From Citrobacter youngae ATCC 29220 (GTDB lineage: Bacteria > Pseudomonadota > Gammaproteobacteria > Enterobacterales > Enterobacteriaceae): a stretch of DNA of 64,000 nucleotides. The notes beneath the pieces were generated by a model, which saw nothing but the letters and a program-made list of their open reading frames with translations, made no database searches and was not told the DNA's origin. Made by a program: the position numbers and the translations under genes. Positions within the stretch are counted from its first letter, which is position 1, and each line of letters begins with the position of its first letter. The stretch covers positions 2,016,882-2,080,881 of the forward strand of contig NZ_GG730299.1 in assembly GCF_000155975.1 (NCBI RefSeq), read 5' to 3'. This document shows positions 50,414 to 61,697 of this stretch, one piece after another.

Positions 50414-50433
50414 TACTGGATGAAAAAACAGTA
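50414..50433. promoter_or_regulatory. LexA box of uvrB
   Basis: TACTGGATGAAAAAACAGTA has the full TACTG-N10-CAGTA symmetric ends of an SOS box. It lies 74 bp upstream of the uvrB start codon. Confidence 0.9.
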
Positions 50434-50957
50434 ACGCGCCAGAATATTTCTGTTACACCCGCAAAATGGCCGTGACTACAGACCAAAATTTGCCCCCGGA
50501 CAAGATAAAACACCAGCAAAAATGTGTTATCCCCAAACCAATGCCTTTTTTAACATTTGTCAAGTTACCCGATGAAAGTTTTATGGCAACACATGACACT
50601 TCTGCGACAGCCATTGCTTTTATCTAACTATCTGTAATTTAATGATTATTATCTCAAGCCGCCTTTCGCATCAATTTAGTCGCAAGCCGCGTCTTCTCTC
50701 GCTTACATTGTGTTTTCTAACCCTAATACACAAGGTTATCCACAGGAATAGTGGATAACTGCTTCCAGCCCGTGTGGACCGTAGCCTGGCAAAAACGCTC
50801 TGACTCTCTTTTCCTGTGGGATAAAAAAAAATTATCGCTATTTTTTGATATTTATCAGCTAACGAGGCGGTCAGGGAGAGCCGAGATCTTGCTCGCATTT
50901 TCATCATTTTCTTATCCGCGCACCGCAACAGAAACAAGCTCTCTTTTCCGCTTCAAA
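50434..50957. promoter_or_regulatory. uvrB-bioD gap with inverted DnaA boxes
   Basis: A 524-bp stretch without a supported gene. GTTATCCAC-AGGAATA-GTGGATAAC (50735-50759) is a perfect 9-bp inverted repeat holding the DnaA box TTATCCACA (50736-50744) and an opposing near-box. DnaA boxes in the uvrB control region are known in E. coli. The region is otherwise AT-rich with an A9 run near 50824, and no T-run terminator of bioD was recognised. Confidence 0.6.
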
Positions 50958-51656
50958 TCAACGGACAGATGCGGCCAAAGACAAAACGCTGAGATCGATA
51001 TAACGTCCAGTCGATGCCCGTTCAGGCTCTTCTGCCAGCCAGGGAATTTCCCCCAGCAGCGGGGCCGCAAGCACGCGCCTCAGCGTCGCCATGTATTCAG
51101 CATGACGTTTGCCGGGCGGGGTCACATCATTGGCGACCCATCCGGCAAGGGTCAGCCCGGCCTGCTGCACCGCCAGGGCGGTCAGAATGGCGTGATTGAT
51201 GCAGCCGAGCTTAACGCCAACCACCAGAATCACCGGCAACTGCTCCGTTTTAACCCAGTCGGAAAAACTTAGCGTTGGCGAAAGCGGCGTAAACCATCCA
51301 CCGGCCCCCTCCACCAGCACCCAGTCAGCCTGCTTTTCAAGCGAACGTAAACCCGCAGACATCACGGAGGCCAGAATGGGCCTTCCTTCATCGGCGCTAA
51401 TGATATGCGGCGAGGTGGGTTCAGCGAAGGTATAGGGATTAATCGCCGCGTAATCGACCGCCACAACGCTATGGCGCTGTAGGGCCAACGCATCGCTGTT
51501 TCGCAGACCTTCAGCGGTCATTTCGCTGCCAGACGCCACGGGCTTATAGCCGACGGCGCGCAATCCCTGTTGTCCCGCCGCCTGGAGCAGCGCACAGCTG
51601 GCGATAGTTTTACCGACTTCGGTGTCCGTTCCGGTGACAAAATACGTTTTAGTCAC
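50958..51656 (-). CDS. bioD: Dethiobiotin synthetase BioD
   Basis: ATP-dependent cyclisation of 7,8-diaminononanoate with CO2 to dethiobiotin. 232 residues, similar to the E. coli enzyme. [10 protein letters not shown] (about 8-17) is the P-loop, VEGAGGW near 114 binds the substrate carbamate, and VKLGCINH is another conserved block. Overlaps bioC by eight bases. It is the last gene of bioBFCD. Confidence 0.95.
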   Translation of the reverse strand: MTKTYFVTGTDTEVGKTIASCALLQAAGQQGLRAVGYKPVASGSEMTAEGLRNSDALALQRHSVVAVDYAAINPYTFAEPTSPHIISADEGRPILASVMSAGLRSLEKQADWVLVEGAGGWFTPLSPTLSFSDWVKTEQLPVILVVGVKLGCINHAILTALAVQQAGLTLAGWVANDVTPPGKRHAEYMATLRRVLAAPLLGEIPWLAEEPERASTGRYIDLSVLSLAASVR

Positions 51657-52404
51657 GTTGAATCACTCCTAAAAAAAGATGGTAGGTCAGCGGATATTTC
51701 CCCTGCTGACAGGGCCAGGCGAGCTGTAGCTGGCGCAGCTGTGAGCGCGTCAGCACCCGCTGCTCGCGCCCATCATGCAAATGCGTCGCGCCAATGCCTT
51801 TTAGCGAACGCATGGCGTTTAACGCATCGTCAAACCATAGCGTGACGGCATGGGTCTGATACTTGACATCCCAGCCGCGCAGGGCATGTTCAAGCTGCTC
51901 TACGGGCAAAAAACGGTTGGCATGCTCCCGGTTATCCACCGCTCGCCAGGCCTGACGCAGTTCCGGCATCGACCCCTGCGCGAGGGTGCTAAACGCCACC
52001 GTGCCGCCCGGACGCACCACCCGATAAAGCTCGTCGAGCGCGCCGCGCAGGTCGCTACACCACTGCACGGCCAGATTACTCCAGGCCAGGTCAAAGGTAG
52101 CGGCTGCCTGCGGAATGGCTTCGATATCCGCCAGCAGATAGCGGTGGGCCACACTGTGGCGCTGCGCTTCCGCCAGCATTTGCGCCGACAGATCCAGCGC
52201 GCAGACCTCGCTTCCCAGTTCGCGCCAGTAACGACTCATACGCCCAGGTCCACAGCCCGCATCCAATACCCGCGAGAACGTCCTGCCATCGAGTAGCGCC
52301 AGTAACGCATCGGCGCTCTGACGCTGTAGCTCTGCGTGTTGCTCATAGTGGCTGGCAGCGCGACCAAACGCAGCGGCAATCGCCTGTTTATTAACCTGCG
52401 CCAT
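51649..52404 (-). CDS. bioC: Malonyl-ACP O-methyltransferase BioC
   Basis: Methylates malonyl-ACP to start pimeloyl synthesis. The SAM motif [15 protein letters not shown] and ALDLSAQML follow a short N-terminal helix; 251 residues. The ATG at 52404 starts [23 protein letters not shown], aligned with E. coli BioC; the longer start (52443) is not supported. It overlaps bioF by 14 bases. Confidence 0.94.
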   Translation of the reverse strand: MAQVNKQAIAAAFGRAASHYEQHAELQRQSADALLALLDGRTFSRVLDAGCGPGRMSRYWRELGSEVCALDLSAQMLAEAQRHSVAHRYLLADIEAIPQAAATFDLAWSNLAVQWCSDLRGALDELYRVVRPGGTVAFSTLAQGSMPELRQAWRAVDNREHANRFLPVEQLEHALRGWDVKYQTHAVTLWFDDALNAMRSLKGIGATHLHDGREQRVLTRSQLRQLQLAWPCQQGKYPLTYHLFLGVIQRD

Positions 52405-53545
52405 GCAGCACCTCCAGTAAACGATCGATGTCCTGAACCTCATGCGCCTGGGTCAGCGTCAGCCGTAATCTGGCAGTACCGGCGGGCACCGTCGGTGGAC
52501 GAATTGCCGTCACCCAGCACCCCTGCTGCCGTAGCGCATCCGCCAGCTGCAGGGCTTTATGGTTATCGCCAACAATCAGCGGCTGAATCGCACTGGTAGA
52601 ATTCGCCAGCGTAAAATCCGGGGTATTCACGCCGTTGCGAAAGCGTTGGATCAACATCGCTAACTTTTCCCGGCGTTCATCGCCTTCACGGCTGCGGATC
52701 AGCGCCAGCGCGGCGCGCAGGGCCTGGGCCTGCGCCGGAGGCATACTGGTGCTGTAGATCAAATGGCGGGCAAACTGCAGCAAATAGTCGGCCACGTTGT
52801 CAGAACACAGAATCGCCGCGCCGCTGACGCCAAATCCTTTGCCAAACGTCACCACTAACAGTTCAGGTTTCACCTGCTGTCGCCAGCAGGAGCCGCGCCC
52901 TTCTGCACCGGTAACGCCCACGCCGTGCGCATCGTCCACCAGCAGCCACGCGCCCTGCCGTTCCGCCACCGCGTGGATTTCAGCGAGCGGCGCGCTGTCG
53001 CCATCCATGCTGAATACGCCTTCGGTGACCACGAGCTGCTGCCCCGGACAGGGGGCAGCCAGCAGACGTTGCAGATGTTGCGAGTCGTTATGGGTAAAGC
53101 GACGTAGCACGGCGGGACTTAGGCTGGCGGCCTCCAGCAGTGAGGCATGGCTGAGCCGGTCGGCAACAATCCGATCCTCTTTTCCCATCAGCGCGGCAAT
53201 GACCGCCTGATTAGCGGCAAAACCGGAGATAAATAACAGCGCCCGGTCATAGCCGAGCCACTGCGCCAGCTCTTCTTCCAGCGCCTGATGCGCAACCGAA
53301 TAACCGCTGACATGGCCCGAGCCGCCGCTGCCGACGCCAAAACGCGCGGCTCCCTGCTGCCACGCGCAGATAATCTGCGGATGGTGGCTTAAGCCAAGGT
53401 AGTCGTTGCTGGAGAAGTTCAGATACTGGCGACCGTCGGCCTGCAGCCAGCGACCGGCGCCCTGGGTCACCGCATAGCGCTGACGCCACGCATCAGCACG
53501 ACGACGCGCCGTAAGCGCATCGTCTATTTTTTGCTGCCAGGTCAT
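52391..53545 (-). CDS. bioF: 8-Amino-7-oxononanoate synthase BioF
   Basis: PLP-dependent alpha-oxoamine synthase that joins pimeloyl-ACP or -CoA with alanine. 384 residues. The PLP lysine is in [11 protein letters not shown] near 236, [12 protein letters not shown] near 47 is the N-terminal family motif, and VDDAHGVGV near 204 binds the pyridine. It overlaps bioB by four bases. Confidence 0.96.
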   Translation of the reverse strand: MTWQQKIDDALTARRRADAWRQRYAVTQGAGRWLQADGRQYLNFSSNDYLGLSHHPQIICAWQQGAARFGVGSGGSGHVSGYSVAHQALEEELAQWLGYDRALLFISGFAANQAVIAALMGKEDRIVADRLSHASLLEAASLSPAVLRRFTHNDSQHLQRLLAAPCPGQQLVVTEGVFSMDGDSAPLAEIHAVAERQGAWLLVDDAHGVGVTGAEGRGSCWRQQVKPELLVVTFGKGFGVSGAAILCSDNVADYLLQFARHLIYSTSMPPAQAQALRAALALIRSREGDERREKLAMLIQRFRNGVNTPDFTLANSTSAIQPLIVGDNHKALQLADALRQQGCWVTAIRPPTVPAGTARLRLTLTQAHEVQDIDRLLEVLHGAG

Positions 53546-54582
53546 ACGGTTGCCGCGTTGTAGTAATCGTCGGTATCCGGGGTACGCAGCGCCTGCTCCA
53601 GACGTTGCTGTTGTTCGTTATCGCCCGCCAGCACCGCCGTTTGCTGCGGATTGAGGCCCAGCTTGCGGAACAACAGCAAATCTTTATCTTCGTTCGGGTT
53701 CGGCGTGGTCAGCAGTTTGCAACCGTAGAAAATCGAGTTAGCCCCGGCCATAAAGCACATCGCCTGGGTTTGCTCGTTCATTTGCTCGCGCCCGGCGGAA
53801 AGACGCACGTAAGAGGTCGGCATCATGATGCGCGCCACGGCGATAGTACGAATAAAATCAAAGGCATCCACATCGTCGTTATCGGCAAGCGGCGTCCCCT
53901 TCACTTTCACCAGCATGTTGATCGGCACGCTTTCCGGCGGCGTCGGCAGATTGGCTAATTGCAGCAGCAGACCCGCGCGATCGGTCACCGTTTCCCCCAG
54001 CCCCACAATACCGCCGGAGCAGACTTTAATACCCGCCTCGCGCACTTTATCCAGCGTATCCAGGCGCTCCTGGTACGAGCGGGTGGTGATGATATTGCCG
54101 TAGAATTCCGGCGAGGTGTCGAGGTTGTGGTTGTAGTAATCCAGTCCCGCGTTGGCCAGGCGCTGGGCCTGGGTTTCGTTGAGCGTGCCCAGCGTCATGC
54201 AGGCTTCCAGCCCCAACGCTTTCACGCCCTGAACCATCTGTTCCAGGTAAGGCATATCGCGCTCGTGCGGATTCTTCCACGCCGCCCCCATGCAAAACCG
54301 CGTTGAACCGGCCTGTTTCGCCTTACGTGCGGAGTCCAGTACCTGTTCAACCTCCATCAAACGTTCCGTTTCCAGACCCGTTTTATAGCGGGAGCTTTGC
54401 GGGCAATATTTGCAATCTTCCGGACAGGCGCCGGTCTTAATCGACAGCAGCGTACTGACCTGAACCTGTTGCGGATCGAAGTGCTGGCGATGAACCTGCT
54501 GCGCTTCAAACAGCAGGTCCAGCAGCGGTTTTTCAAATAATTCGGTGACTTGCGACATTGTCCAGCGAGAAGAATGAGCCAT
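53542..54582 (-). CDS. bioB: Biotin synthase BioB
   Basis: Radical SAM enzyme inserting sulfur into dethiobiotin. The SAM-binding cluster cysteines are C53, C57 and C60 (CPEDCKYC), and the 2Fe-2S ligands are in FCMGAAW and ACMTLGTL near 97 and 128, and [11 protein letters not shown] near 260. 346 residues as in E. coli. First gene of bioBFCD. Confidence 0.97.
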   Translation of the reverse strand: MAHSSRWTMSQVTELFEKPLLDLLFEAQQVHRQHFDPQQVQVSTLLSIKTGACPEDCKYCPQSSRYKTGLETERLMEVEQVLDSARKAKQAGSTRFCMGAAWKNPHERDMPYLEQMVQGVKALGLEACMTLGTLNETQAQRLANAGLDYYNHNLDTSPEFYGNIITTRSYQERLDTLDKVREAGIKVCSGGIVGLGETVTDRAGLLLQLANLPTPPESVPINMLVKVKGTPLADNDDVDAFDFIRTIAVARIMMPTSYVRLSAGREQMNEQTQAMCFMAGANSIFYGCKLLTTPNPNEDKDLLLFRKLGLNPQQTAVLAGDNEQQQRLEQALRTPDTDDYYNAATV

Positions 54583-54610
54583 ATTGGTATACGTTTCGTT
54601 GTCAGTTTGG

Positions 54611-54654
54611 TGTAGACTCGTAAACCTAAATGTTTTTAATTTGGTTTACAAGTC
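54611..54654. promoter_or_regulatory. BirA operator between bioB and bioA
   Basis: CGTAAACC-N16-GGTTTACA (54619-54650) within a longer dyad matches the 40-bp E. coli bio operator, with the 16-base spacer. Biotin-bound BirA represses both divergent operons here. It covers both promoters in the 76-bp gap. Confidence 0.92.
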
Positions 54655-54658
54655 GATT

Positions 54659-55948
54659 ATGACAACGGACGATCTTGCATTTGACCAACGCCATATCTGG
54701 CACCCTTACACCTCCATGACCTCCCCGTTGCCGGTTTATCCGGTGGCGCGAGCCGAAGGTTGCGAACTGGTTTTAGCCAGCGGTGAGCGGCTGATTGACG
54801 GCATGTCGTCCTGGTGGGCGGCGATCCACGGTTACAATCACCCGCAGCTGAACGCCGCGATGAAAACGCAGATCGATGCCATGTCGCATGTGATGTTCGG
54901 CGGCATTACCCATGCCCCGGCAATTGCGCTGTGCCGCCAGCTGGTGGCGATGACGCCAGAGTCGCTGGAGTGCGTTTTTCTCGCGGATTCAGGGTCGGTC
55001 GCCGTGGAAGTGGCGATGAAAATGGCGCTGCAATACTGGCAGGCTAAAGGGGAATCTCGTCAGCGTTTCCTCACATTTCGTAACGGCTATCACGGCGACA
55101 CCTTCGGCGCGATGTCGGTCTGCGATCCCGACAACTCGATGCACAGTCTGTGGAAAGGGTATCTGCCGGAAAACCTGTTTGCGCCCGCCCCGCAAAGCCG
55201 CATGGACGGCGAGTGGGACGAACTGGATATGGTGCCTTTTGCCCGCCTGATGGCCGCGCATCGCCACGAGATTGCGGCGGTGATCCTTGAGCCAATTGTG
55301 CAGGGCGCTGGCGGCATGCGCATGTATCATCCCGAATGGTTAAAGCGCATCCGTAAGATGTGCGACCGCGAAGGGATCCTGCTGATTGCCGATGAGATTG
55401 CCACCGGATTTGGCCGTACCGGCAAGCTGTTTGCCTGTGAGCACGCCGATATTACGCCGGATATTTTGTGCCTCGGCAAAGCCTTAACCGGTGGGGCAAT
55501 GACCCTTTCCGCGACCCTGACCACCCGCCAGGTCGCAGAAACCATCAGTAACGGCGAAGCGGGCTGCTTCATGCACGGTCCGACCTTTATGGGCAATCCG
55601 CTGGCTTGTGCCGTCGCCTCCGCCAGCCTGTCGCTTCTCAATACCGGCGAGTGGCGCTCGCAGGTCGCGGCCATTGAAGCGCAGTTGCGGGCAGAACTCG
55701 CCCCGGCGGCGGACTCCAGCTGGGTCGCCGACGTGCGCGTGCTCGGCGCCATCGGCGTGATAGAAACCACCCAGCCGGTAAATATGGCGGCACTGCAGAA
55801 GTTCTTTGTCGAACAGGGCGTGTGGGTCCGACCGTTTGGCAAGCTCATCTACCTGATGCCGCCGTACATTATTCAGCCCGAGCAGTTGCGCCGCCTGACG
55901 CAGGCCGTCAATGAGGCTGTGCGCCATGCAACATTTTTTAGCGATTAA
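54659..55948 (+). CDS. bioA: Adenosylmethionine-8-amino-7-oxononanoate aminotransferase BioA
   Basis: PLP class III aminotransferase using SAM as amino donor. 429 residues. The PLP lysine is in [14 protein letters not shown] near 274, [14 protein letters not shown] near 245 holds the Asp, and the N-terminal [12 protein letters not shown] is diagnostic. The ATG at 54659 is chosen; an in-frame start at 54584 lies within the operator. It is divergent from bioB with the shared operator. Confidence 0.96.
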   Translation: MTTDDLAFDQRHIWHPYTSMTSPLPVYPVARAEGCELVLASGERLIDGMSSWWAAIHGYNHPQLNAAMKTQIDAMSHVMFGGITHAPAIALCRQLVAMTPESLECVFLADSGSVAVEVAMKMALQYWQAKGESRQRFLTFRNGYHGDTFGAMSVCDPDNSMHSLWKGYLPENLFAPAPQSRMDGEWDELDMVPFARLMAAHRHEIAAVILEPIVQGAGGMRMYHPEWLKRIRKMCDREGILLIADEIATGFGRTGKLFACEHADITPDILCLGKALTGGAMTLSATLTTRQVAETISNGEAGCFMHGPTFMGNPLACAVASASLSLLNTGEWRSQVAAIEAQLRAELAPAADSSWVADVRVLGAIGVIETTQPVNMAALQKFFVEQGVWVRPFGKLIYLMPPYIIQPEQLRRLTQAVNEAVRHATFFSD

Positions 55949-56005
55949 TCAGCGGTAAGCTCTACGGTTTCTGGCTACACTTTTTGGCTAACGAGAGGAG
56001 TCAGC

Positions 56006-56482
56006 ATGAAACTAATCAGTAACGATCTGCGCGATGGGGAGAAGCTTGGGCATCGCCACGTCTTTAACGGCATGGGATATGACGGGGATAACATCTCCCC
56101 GCATCTGGCATGGGATGATGTGCCCGCCGGGACTAAAAGCTTTGTCGTGACCTGCTTTGATCCTGATGCGCCCACCGGCTCCGGCTGGTGGCACTGGGTG
56201 GTAGTCAATCTGCCCGCCGATACCCGCGTTCTCACGCAAGGCTTCGGCTCCGGGCTGGTGGCGTTACCGGATGGGGTGATTCAAACCCGTACGGATTTTG
56301 GTAAAGCCGGTTATGGCGGCGCTGCGCCGCCGAAGGGGGAAACCCATCGCTATATCTTTACGGTTCACGCCCTGGACGTGGAGCGTATTGATGTCGATGA
56401 GGACGCCAGCGGCGCGATGGTTGGCTTTAACGTTCACTTCCACTCGCTCGCCAGCGCCTCGATTACGGCGATGTTTAGCTAA
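56006..56482 (+). CDS. ybhB: PEBP-like protein YbhB
   Basis: A 158-residue phosphatidylethanolamine-binding (Raf kinase inhibitor) family protein. Typical motifs are DGDNISPHLAWDDVPAGTKSFVV, DPDAPTGSGWWHWVVVNLP and HRYIFTVHALD. Cytoplasmic, biological role unknown. It lies downstream of bioA on the same strand with 57 bp between them. A REP pair follows. Confidence 0.92.
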   Translation: MKLISNDLRDGEKLGHRHVFNGMGYDGDNISPHLAWDDVPAGTKSFVVTCFDPDAPTGSGWWHWVVVNLPADTRVLTQGFGSGLVALPDGVIQTRTDFGKAGYGGAAPPKGETHRYIFTVHALDVERIDVDEDASGAMVGFNVHFHSLASASITAMFS

Positions 56483-56489
56483 GCGCTGT

Positions 56490-56573
56490 TGTGCCGGATG
56501 TCGGTTTCGCCTCATCCGGCCTACAAAGCAGACCGTAGGCCTGATAAGACGCATCAGCGTCGCCATCAGGCGC
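56490..56573. repeat. REP pair between ybhB and hutH
   Basis: GTGCCGGATGTCGGTTTCGCCTC...CGGCCTAC and GTAGGCCTGATAAGACGC...CATCAGGCGC in opposite orientation between convergent genes. Confidence 0.9.
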
Positions 56574-56577
56574 TTTT

Positions 56578-58098
56578 CTACAGAAATTCAGGCAACAATT
56601 TCAGCAGCGTTCCCTGGGCTAACAGTTCGGTCGCGCACTCAATATCCGGGGCGAAAAAGCGATCTTGGGTATAGTGGGCAACCTGCTCGCGTAGCGCCTG
56701 GCGCGCCTGCTCCAGCAGCGGGCTTGAGGTTAACCCTTCGCGCAGGTCAATTCCCTGACACGCCGCCAGCCACTCCACGGCAATCACGCCGCGCGTATTT
56801 GCCGCCATCTCCCACAGCCTGCGACCCGCCGCTGGCGCCATAGACACATGATCCTCCTGGTTAGCTGACGTCGGTAAGCTGTCTACGCTGTGCGGGTGCG
56901 CCAGCGCTTTGTTCTCGCTCGCCAGCGCGGCAGCCGTCACCTGAGCAATCATAAAGCCGGAGTTAACTCCGCCATTTTTCACCAGGAACGGCGGCAGCTG
57001 CGACATGTGTTTATCCATCATCAGCGCAATGCGCCGCTCCGATAACGCCCCAATTTCCGCCATCGCCAGCGCCAGGTTATCCGCCGCCATCGCCACCGGT
57101 TCAGCATGGAAGTTACCGCCGGAAATCACATCCCCCTCTTCGGCAAACACCAGCGGGTTGTCGGAAACCGCGTTGGCCTCCACCAGCAGGACATCCATCA
57201 CCTGGCGCATTTGCGTCAGACACGCCCCCATCACCTGCGGCTGACAGCGCAGAGAATACGGATCCTGCACTTTTTCACAGTTATGATGCGACTGCGAAAG
57301 CGCGCTGGAGTCGGTCAATACATGGCGATACAGCGCCGCGGCGTCAATCTGCCCGCGTTGTCCTCGCGCGGCATGAATACGCGCGTCAAACGGACGACGC
57401 GAACCTAGTACCGCTTCGGTGGTCAGCGCCCCGCACACCGTCGCCGAGGCGAACAGCTCCTGAGCTTCCATTAATCCGCGCAGGGCAAAGGCTGTCGAAG
57501 CCTGGGTGCCGTTGAGCAGCGCCAGCCCTTCTTTCGCCTCCAGCGTTATCGGCTCCAGTCCGGCCTTTTTCAACGCTTCGGTCGCCGGAAGCCATTCCCC
57601 CTGCCAACGCGCCTTTCCTTCCCCCAGCAGCGTCAAGGACATATGCGCCAGCGGCGCGAGGTCGCCCGATGCCCCCACCGACCCTTTCGCCGGGATCAGC
57701 GAATACACCTCGGCATTCACCAGCGCAATCAGCGCTTCAATCACGCTTAAACGAATGCCGGAAAAACCGCGCGCCAGGCTGTTGATTTTCAGCACCATAA
57801 TCAGGCGCACCATAGCGTCGTCCAGCGCCTCGCCTACGCCCGCCGCATGGGACAGTACCAGCGAACGCTGTAAATTTTGCAAATCTTCCGTGGCGATACG
57901 GGTCTGGGCCAGCAGCCCAAAGCCGGTATTAATGCCGTATGCCGTACGGCCTTCAGCGACAATATTATTGACGCAGGCGACGCTGGCATTGATAGCATCA
58001 ATCGCCCCGGCATCCAGGCGCAGTTTGACCGGCTGCTGCCAGATGTCGCGAAGTTGTGCAAAAGTCAGTTGGCCCGGCGTTAATGTCATGGTGTTCAT
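56578..58098 (-). CDS. hutH: Histidine ammonia-lyase HutH
   Basis: Deaminates L-histidine to urocanate. 506 residues. The tripeptide Ala143-Ser144-Gly145 ([12 protein letters not shown]) forms the MIO prosthetic group. Other signatures are YGINTGFG near 54-61 and [14 protein letters not shown]. The ATG at 58098 starts [10 protein letters not shown]; earlier in-frame starts lie in hutU. It follows hutU by one base, so the pair hutUH is an operon. Confidence 0.97.
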   Translation of the reverse strand: MNTMTLTPGQLTFAQLRDIWQQPVKLRLDAGAIDAINASVACVNNIVAEGRTAYGINTGFGLLAQTRIATEDLQNLQRSLVLSHAAGVGEALDDAMVRLIMVLKINSLARGFSGIRLSVIEALIALVNAEVYSLIPAKGSVGASGDLAPLAHMSLTLLGEGKARWQGEWLPATEALKKAGLEPITLEAKEGLALLNGTQASTAFALRGLMEAQELFASATVCGALTTEAVLGSRRPFDARIHAARGQRGQIDAAALYRHVLTDSSALSQSHHNCEKVQDPYSLRCQPQVMGACLTQMRQVMDVLLVEANAVSDNPLVFAEEGDVISGGNFHAEPVAMAADNLALAMAEIGALSERRIALMMDKHMSQLPPFLVKNGGVNSGFMIAQVTAAALASENKALAHPHSVDSLPTSANQEDHVSMAPAAGRRLWEMAANTRGVIAVEWLAACQGIDLREGLTSSPLLEQARQALREQVAHYTQDRFFAPDIECATELLAQGTLLKLLPEFL

Positions 58099-58099
58099 A

Positions 58100-59785
58100 T
58101 CAGCGTTTCTCCTGCGTCGCAGCAACCATCGGCAAATTCAGCCCTTCTTCGACGGCGCATTCCACCGCAATGTCATATCCGGCGTCGGCGTGGCGCATCA
58201 CCCCGGTCGCCGGATCGTTATGCAATACCCTGGCAATACGCGCAGCGGCTTCATCGGTGCCATCACAAACAATCACCATCCCGGCATGCTGGGAGAAACC
58301 CATTCCCACCCCGCCACCGTGGTGCAATGACACCCACGTCGCGCCGCTGGCGGTGTTAAGCAGCGCGTTCAGCAGCGGCCAGTCGGATACGGCGTCAGAC
58401 CCGTCACGCATCGCTTCGGTTTCGCGGTTCGGACTGGCAACGGAGCCGGAGTCCAGATGGTCACGACCAATGACAATCGGCGCGGACACTTCGCCGCTGC
58501 GCACCATTTCGTTAAACGCCAGCCCCAGCTTCTGACGCCACTCCAGTCCCACCCAGCAGATACGCGCCGGTAAGCCCTGGAAGTTAATCCGCTCACGCGC
58601 CATATCCAGCCAGTGGTGCAGATGCTTATCGTCAGCCACGATCTCTTTCACTTTGGCATCGGTTTTATAAATATCCTGCGGATCGCCGGAAAGCGCCACC
58701 CAACGGAACGGGCCAATGCCGCGACAGAACAGCGGTCGAATATACGCTGGCACAAAGCCGGGGAAATCAAAGGCGTTCTCCACGCCCATCTCTTTGGCCA
58801 TCTGGCGAATGTTATTGCCGTAATCAAACGTCGGTACGCCCATTTTGTGAAACGCCAGCATCGCCTCGACGTGCGTTGCCATTGAGCGTTTCGCCGCCTG
58901 CACCGTGCCCTGGGGATCGGACACCGCTTTCGCCTGATACTCTTCCCAGCGCCAGCCGGACGGCAGATAACCATGCAGCGGATCGTGGGCGCTGGTCTGG
59001 TCGGTCACCATATCCGGGCGCACGCCGCGCTTCACCAGTTCAGGCACAATGTCGGCAGCGTTTGCACACAGCGCAATAGAGACCGCTTTCCCCTCGCGGG
59101 TGTATTTTTCGATACGCGCCAGCGCGTCATCAAGCGATGTCGCCTGCTCGTCCACATAACGGGTGCGCAGACGAAAATCAATGCGGCTTTGCTGACATTC
59201 AATGTTCAGCGAGCATGCGCCCGCCAGCGTCGCGGCTAGCGGCTGCGCTCCACCCATACCGCCCAGCCCGGCGGTTAACACCCAACGTCCACTCAGGCTG
59301 CCCTGATAATGCTGACGCCCGGCCTCAACGAAGGTTTCATACGTCCCCTGCACGATGCCCTGACTGCCGATGTAGATCCAGCTCCCGGCGGTCATCTGAC
59401 CATACATCGCCAGCCCCCTGGCATCCAGCTCGTTAAAGTGTTCCCAGGTTGCCCAGTGCGGAACCAGGTTGGAGTTGGCAATCAGCACGCGCGGCGCATT
59501 GTCATGGGTTTTGAACACGCCAACCGGCTTCCCGGACTGAATCAGCAGGGTCTCATCGGTCTCCAGTTGGGTCAGCGCATTAACGATGGCGTCGTAACAT
59601 TCCCAGTCCCGCGCGGCGCGACCAATCCCGCCGTAAACCACCAGCTCATGCGGATTTTCAGCCACATCGGGATCCAGGTTGTTCATTAACATGCGCAGCG
59701 GCGCTTCGGTCAGCCAGCTTTTGGCCGTTAAGGTCGCGCCACGCGGGGCACGAATATCCTGCTGACGATACTTGCTATGGGACAT
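58100..59785 (-). CDS. hutU: Urocanate hydratase HutU
   Basis: Converts urocanate to 4-imidazolone-5-propionate with tightly bound NAD+. 561 residues, typical. Family motifs are [13 protein letters not shown] near 130-142, [12 protein letters not shown] near 175 (NAD binding), and the [12 protein letters not shown] segment near 490. First of the hutUH unit. A dyad with HutC operator features lies 72-86 bp upstream. Confidence 0.97.
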   Translation of the reverse strand: MSHSKYRQQDIRAPRGATLTAKSWLTEAPLRMLMNNLDPDVAENPHELVVYGGIGRAARDWECYDAIVNALTQLETDETLLIQSGKPVGVFKTHDNAPRVLIANSNLVPHWATWEHFNELDARGLAMYGQMTAGSWIYIGSQGIVQGTYETFVEAGRQHYQGSLSGRWVLTAGLGGMGGAQPLAATLAGACSLNIECQQSRIDFRLRTRYVDEQATSLDDALARIEKYTREGKAVSIALCANAADIVPELVKRGVRPDMVTDQTSAHDPLHGYLPSGWRWEEYQAKAVSDPQGTVQAAKRSMATHVEAMLAFHKMGVPTFDYGNNIRQMAKEMGVENAFDFPGFVPAYIRPLFCRGIGPFRWVALSGDPQDIYKTDAKVKEIVADDKHLHHWLDMARERINFQGLPARICWVGLEWRQKLGLAFNEMVRSGEVSAPIVIGRDHLDSGSVASPNRETEAMRDGSDAVSDWPLLNALLNTASGATWVSLHHGGGVGMGFSQHAGMVIVCDGTDEAAARIARVLHNDPATGVMRHADAGYDIAVECAVEEGLNLPMVAATQEKR

Positions 59786-59856
59786 GACAGAAACTCCTCA
59801 GGCTGGATCAGGCGTTTACGCCTACGTTGAATGATTACGCACCTATGGAGTATATA

Positions 59857-59870
59857 CTTGTCTATACAAG
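59857..59870. promoter_or_regulatory. HutC operator before hutU
   Basis: CTTGT-CTAT-ACAAG, a dyad with 5-bp arms and TTGT-N6-ACAA symmetry, 72 bp before the hutU start. It resembles the known HutC (GntR) operator TTGTATATACAA and matches the TTGTATAGACAT site before hutI. A half REP (59800-59825) follows on the hutU side. Confidence 0.75.
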
Positions 59871-59949
59871 CCATCACAAGATCAAATTTAACAAACAGGA
59901 TACATTTTTATTATATTGCGTCAGCAATCACGGTTTTGTTATCCCGATA

Positions 59950-60669
59950 TCAGGACATAAACCGCCCTTGCAGGCGATAGCGGGAACCCGGAAACAACAA
60001 ACGGGCATGAGAGACAATGGACGAGGCGGACCAGGTTTTGCGACGGATCAGCAGACAGGGATCGTGTTCTTTAATATTCAGCAGCGCGCATTCTTCGGCA
60101 CTGGCGCGTACCGCTTCGACAATGTGCTCACCTTCCGTTAAAGGGGCGATCAGCGACAGGTAAGCGTGCGGCGTGGTCTGGCTGTAATCCTGCGCCAGAT
60201 ACTCCGGCACAATCTCCGCATTCACGCAGCGATCTTCAATCTGCACCGGCAGATCGTTCTCGTAGTGCACCATAACCGAGTGATAAATAGAGGTGCCTTC
60301 TTTGACGTTTAACACCAAAGCCTGCTGCGCGTTAGCCTGGGTTCGTTCCAGCGTCAGCACCTGGCAGCGGTGCTGATGCTGACGCGCGTTGATTTCATCC
60401 GCAATGCTGCGAATTTCAAACAGCGCGGACTGGCCTTTTGGCTCGGCGACAAACGTCCCCACCCCCTGCAAACGTACCAGTAGCCCCTCATCCGTTAACT
60501 CCCGCAGCGCCCGATTGATGGTCATGCGGCTAAAACCATACTGCGCCACCAGCTCTGCCTCAGACGGAATGCGATCGTGAGCTTGCCAGATACCGCTGGC
60601 AATTTTTTCGCTGATCTCCTGCTTTACCTTTTCGTAAAAAGGAGCCGGAGCAGAACGGGATGGGAGCAT
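59950..60669 (-). CDS. hutC: Histidine utilisation repressor HutC
   Basis: A GntR-family repressor with a UTRA domain, released by urocanate, 239 residues. The winged helix covers residues 9-75 (PAPFYEKVKQEISEKIASG, FSRMTINRALRELTDEGLL), and the UTRA domain follows. The ATG at 60669 follows AAGGAAGG; longer starts (60765) are in hutG or its REP tail. It lies between hutG and hutU, and operator-like sites lie before hutU and hutI. Confidence 0.94.
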   Translation of the reverse strand: MLPSRSAPAPFYEKVKQEISEKIASGIWQAHDRIPSEAELVAQYGFSRMTINRALRELTDEGLLVRLQGVGTFVAEPKGQSALFEIRSIADEINARQHQHRCQVLTLERTQANAQQALVLNVKEGTSIYHSVMVHYENDLPVQIEDRCVNAEIVPEYLAQDYSQTTPHAYLSLIAPLTEGEHIVEAVRASAEECALLNIKEHDPCLLIRRKTWSASSIVSHARLLFPGSRYRLQGRFMS

Positions 60670-60725
60670 GCGTGAGCCTTCCTTAAGCTGAAATGTAAGT
60701 GGGTACAGTTTACAGGCATTACCCG

Positions 60726-60752
60726 GGCCTGATAAGCGTAACGCCATCAGGT
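60726..60752. repeat. REP unit between hutG and hutC
   Basis: GGCCTGATAAGCGTAACGCCATCAGGT forms an isolated REP hairpin between the hutG stop and the hutC ribosome binding site, possibly lowering distal hutC expression relative to hutIG. Confidence 0.7.
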
Positions 60753-60755
60753 ATG

Positions 60756-61697
60756 TCAGAGCCACCAGTGCGCGATTTGCCAGCCTAATCGCGCCGCCAC
60801 GCGCGCCGCTCTGCCATCATCGTCAAAGCGTGGATTAAATTCAACCATATCCACCGCCTGCAGTTTACCGCTACGACAAAGGGGTTCAATCAGCCTCAAC
60901 AGCGTCGCCAACGGTACGCCCAGCGCGGCGGGCGCTGACACCGCGGGCATTTCCCAAACCGGCAGCACGTCAAGGTCGATAGTCAGATAGATGACATCCA
61001 CGCCAGAGGCAAACTGCGCTATCTGCGCCTGGGCCGTATCACAGTGCAAATCTTCCACCACGGTGACACCGAGCCGCTGCGCTTCATCCCACAGCGCCTG
61101 GGTGTTTGCCGCCCGACTGACGCCGATACAGGCATAGTGAAATCCGCGCTGCTGTTCATCGCAAAGGTGCGCTAACTGGCGAAACGGCGTACCGGATGTG
61201 GCCTGGTCGGCATGACGCAAATCGAGATGCGCGTCGAGATTGATGATGCCCACTTTTGCCTGCGGGAACGCATCCAGCACGCCAGCGCCATGCGCAAACG
61301 CGGTTTCGTGCCCTCCTCCCAGCACAAAGGTACGCATATTCTCCTGCTGACAGCGCTGTACCGCCTTGCGTAACGCCTGCTGCGCGCCTTCGAGATCGGG
61401 CGCCTGCGCCACAATATTCCCCAGATCCACCAGCCGATGATGTCCATCATGACTGGCTAAATTCGCCAGCGCTTTACGTAGCGCGTCTGGCGCGCCTGCG
61501 GCTCCCGTGCGCCCTTGATTACGTTTAACGCCTTCATCACAGGCAAAACCAAGCAGCGCTATCTGCTGATGGTACAGTTCCGGGGAAAACGCCGGGCTCA
61601 GCGTAATCGTCTGAAACAGACGCAGCGCAGTCGGCGATTCGGCGCGGTCATCTCGCCCCTGCCATAGCGCAGGGGAAGCGGGTTGCCAGTGGCTCAT
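60756..61697 (-). CDS. hutG: Formimidoylglutamase HutG
   Basis: An arginase/ureohydrolase-family enzyme, 313 residues, that splits formimidoyl-glutamate to glutamate and formamide. The manganese ligands are in VLGGGHETA near 128, NLDAHLD near 152 and TIDLDVLP near 245. It overlaps hutI by four bases (ATGA). Confidence 0.95.
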   Translation of the reverse strand: MSHWQPASPALWQGRDDRAESPTALRLFQTITLSPAFSPELYHQQIALLGFACDEGVKRNQGRTGAAGAPDALRKALANLASHDGHHRLVDLGNIVAQAPDLEGAQQALRKAVQRCQQENMRTFVLGGGHETAFAHGAGVLDAFPQAKVGIINLDAHLDLRHADQATSGTPFRQLAHLCDEQQRGFHYACIGVSRAANTQALWDEAQRLGVTVVEDLHCDTAQAQIAQFASGVDVIYLTIDLDVLPVWEMPAVSAPAALGVPLATLLRLIEPLCRSGKLQAVDMVEFNPRFDDDGRAARVAARLGWQIAHWWL

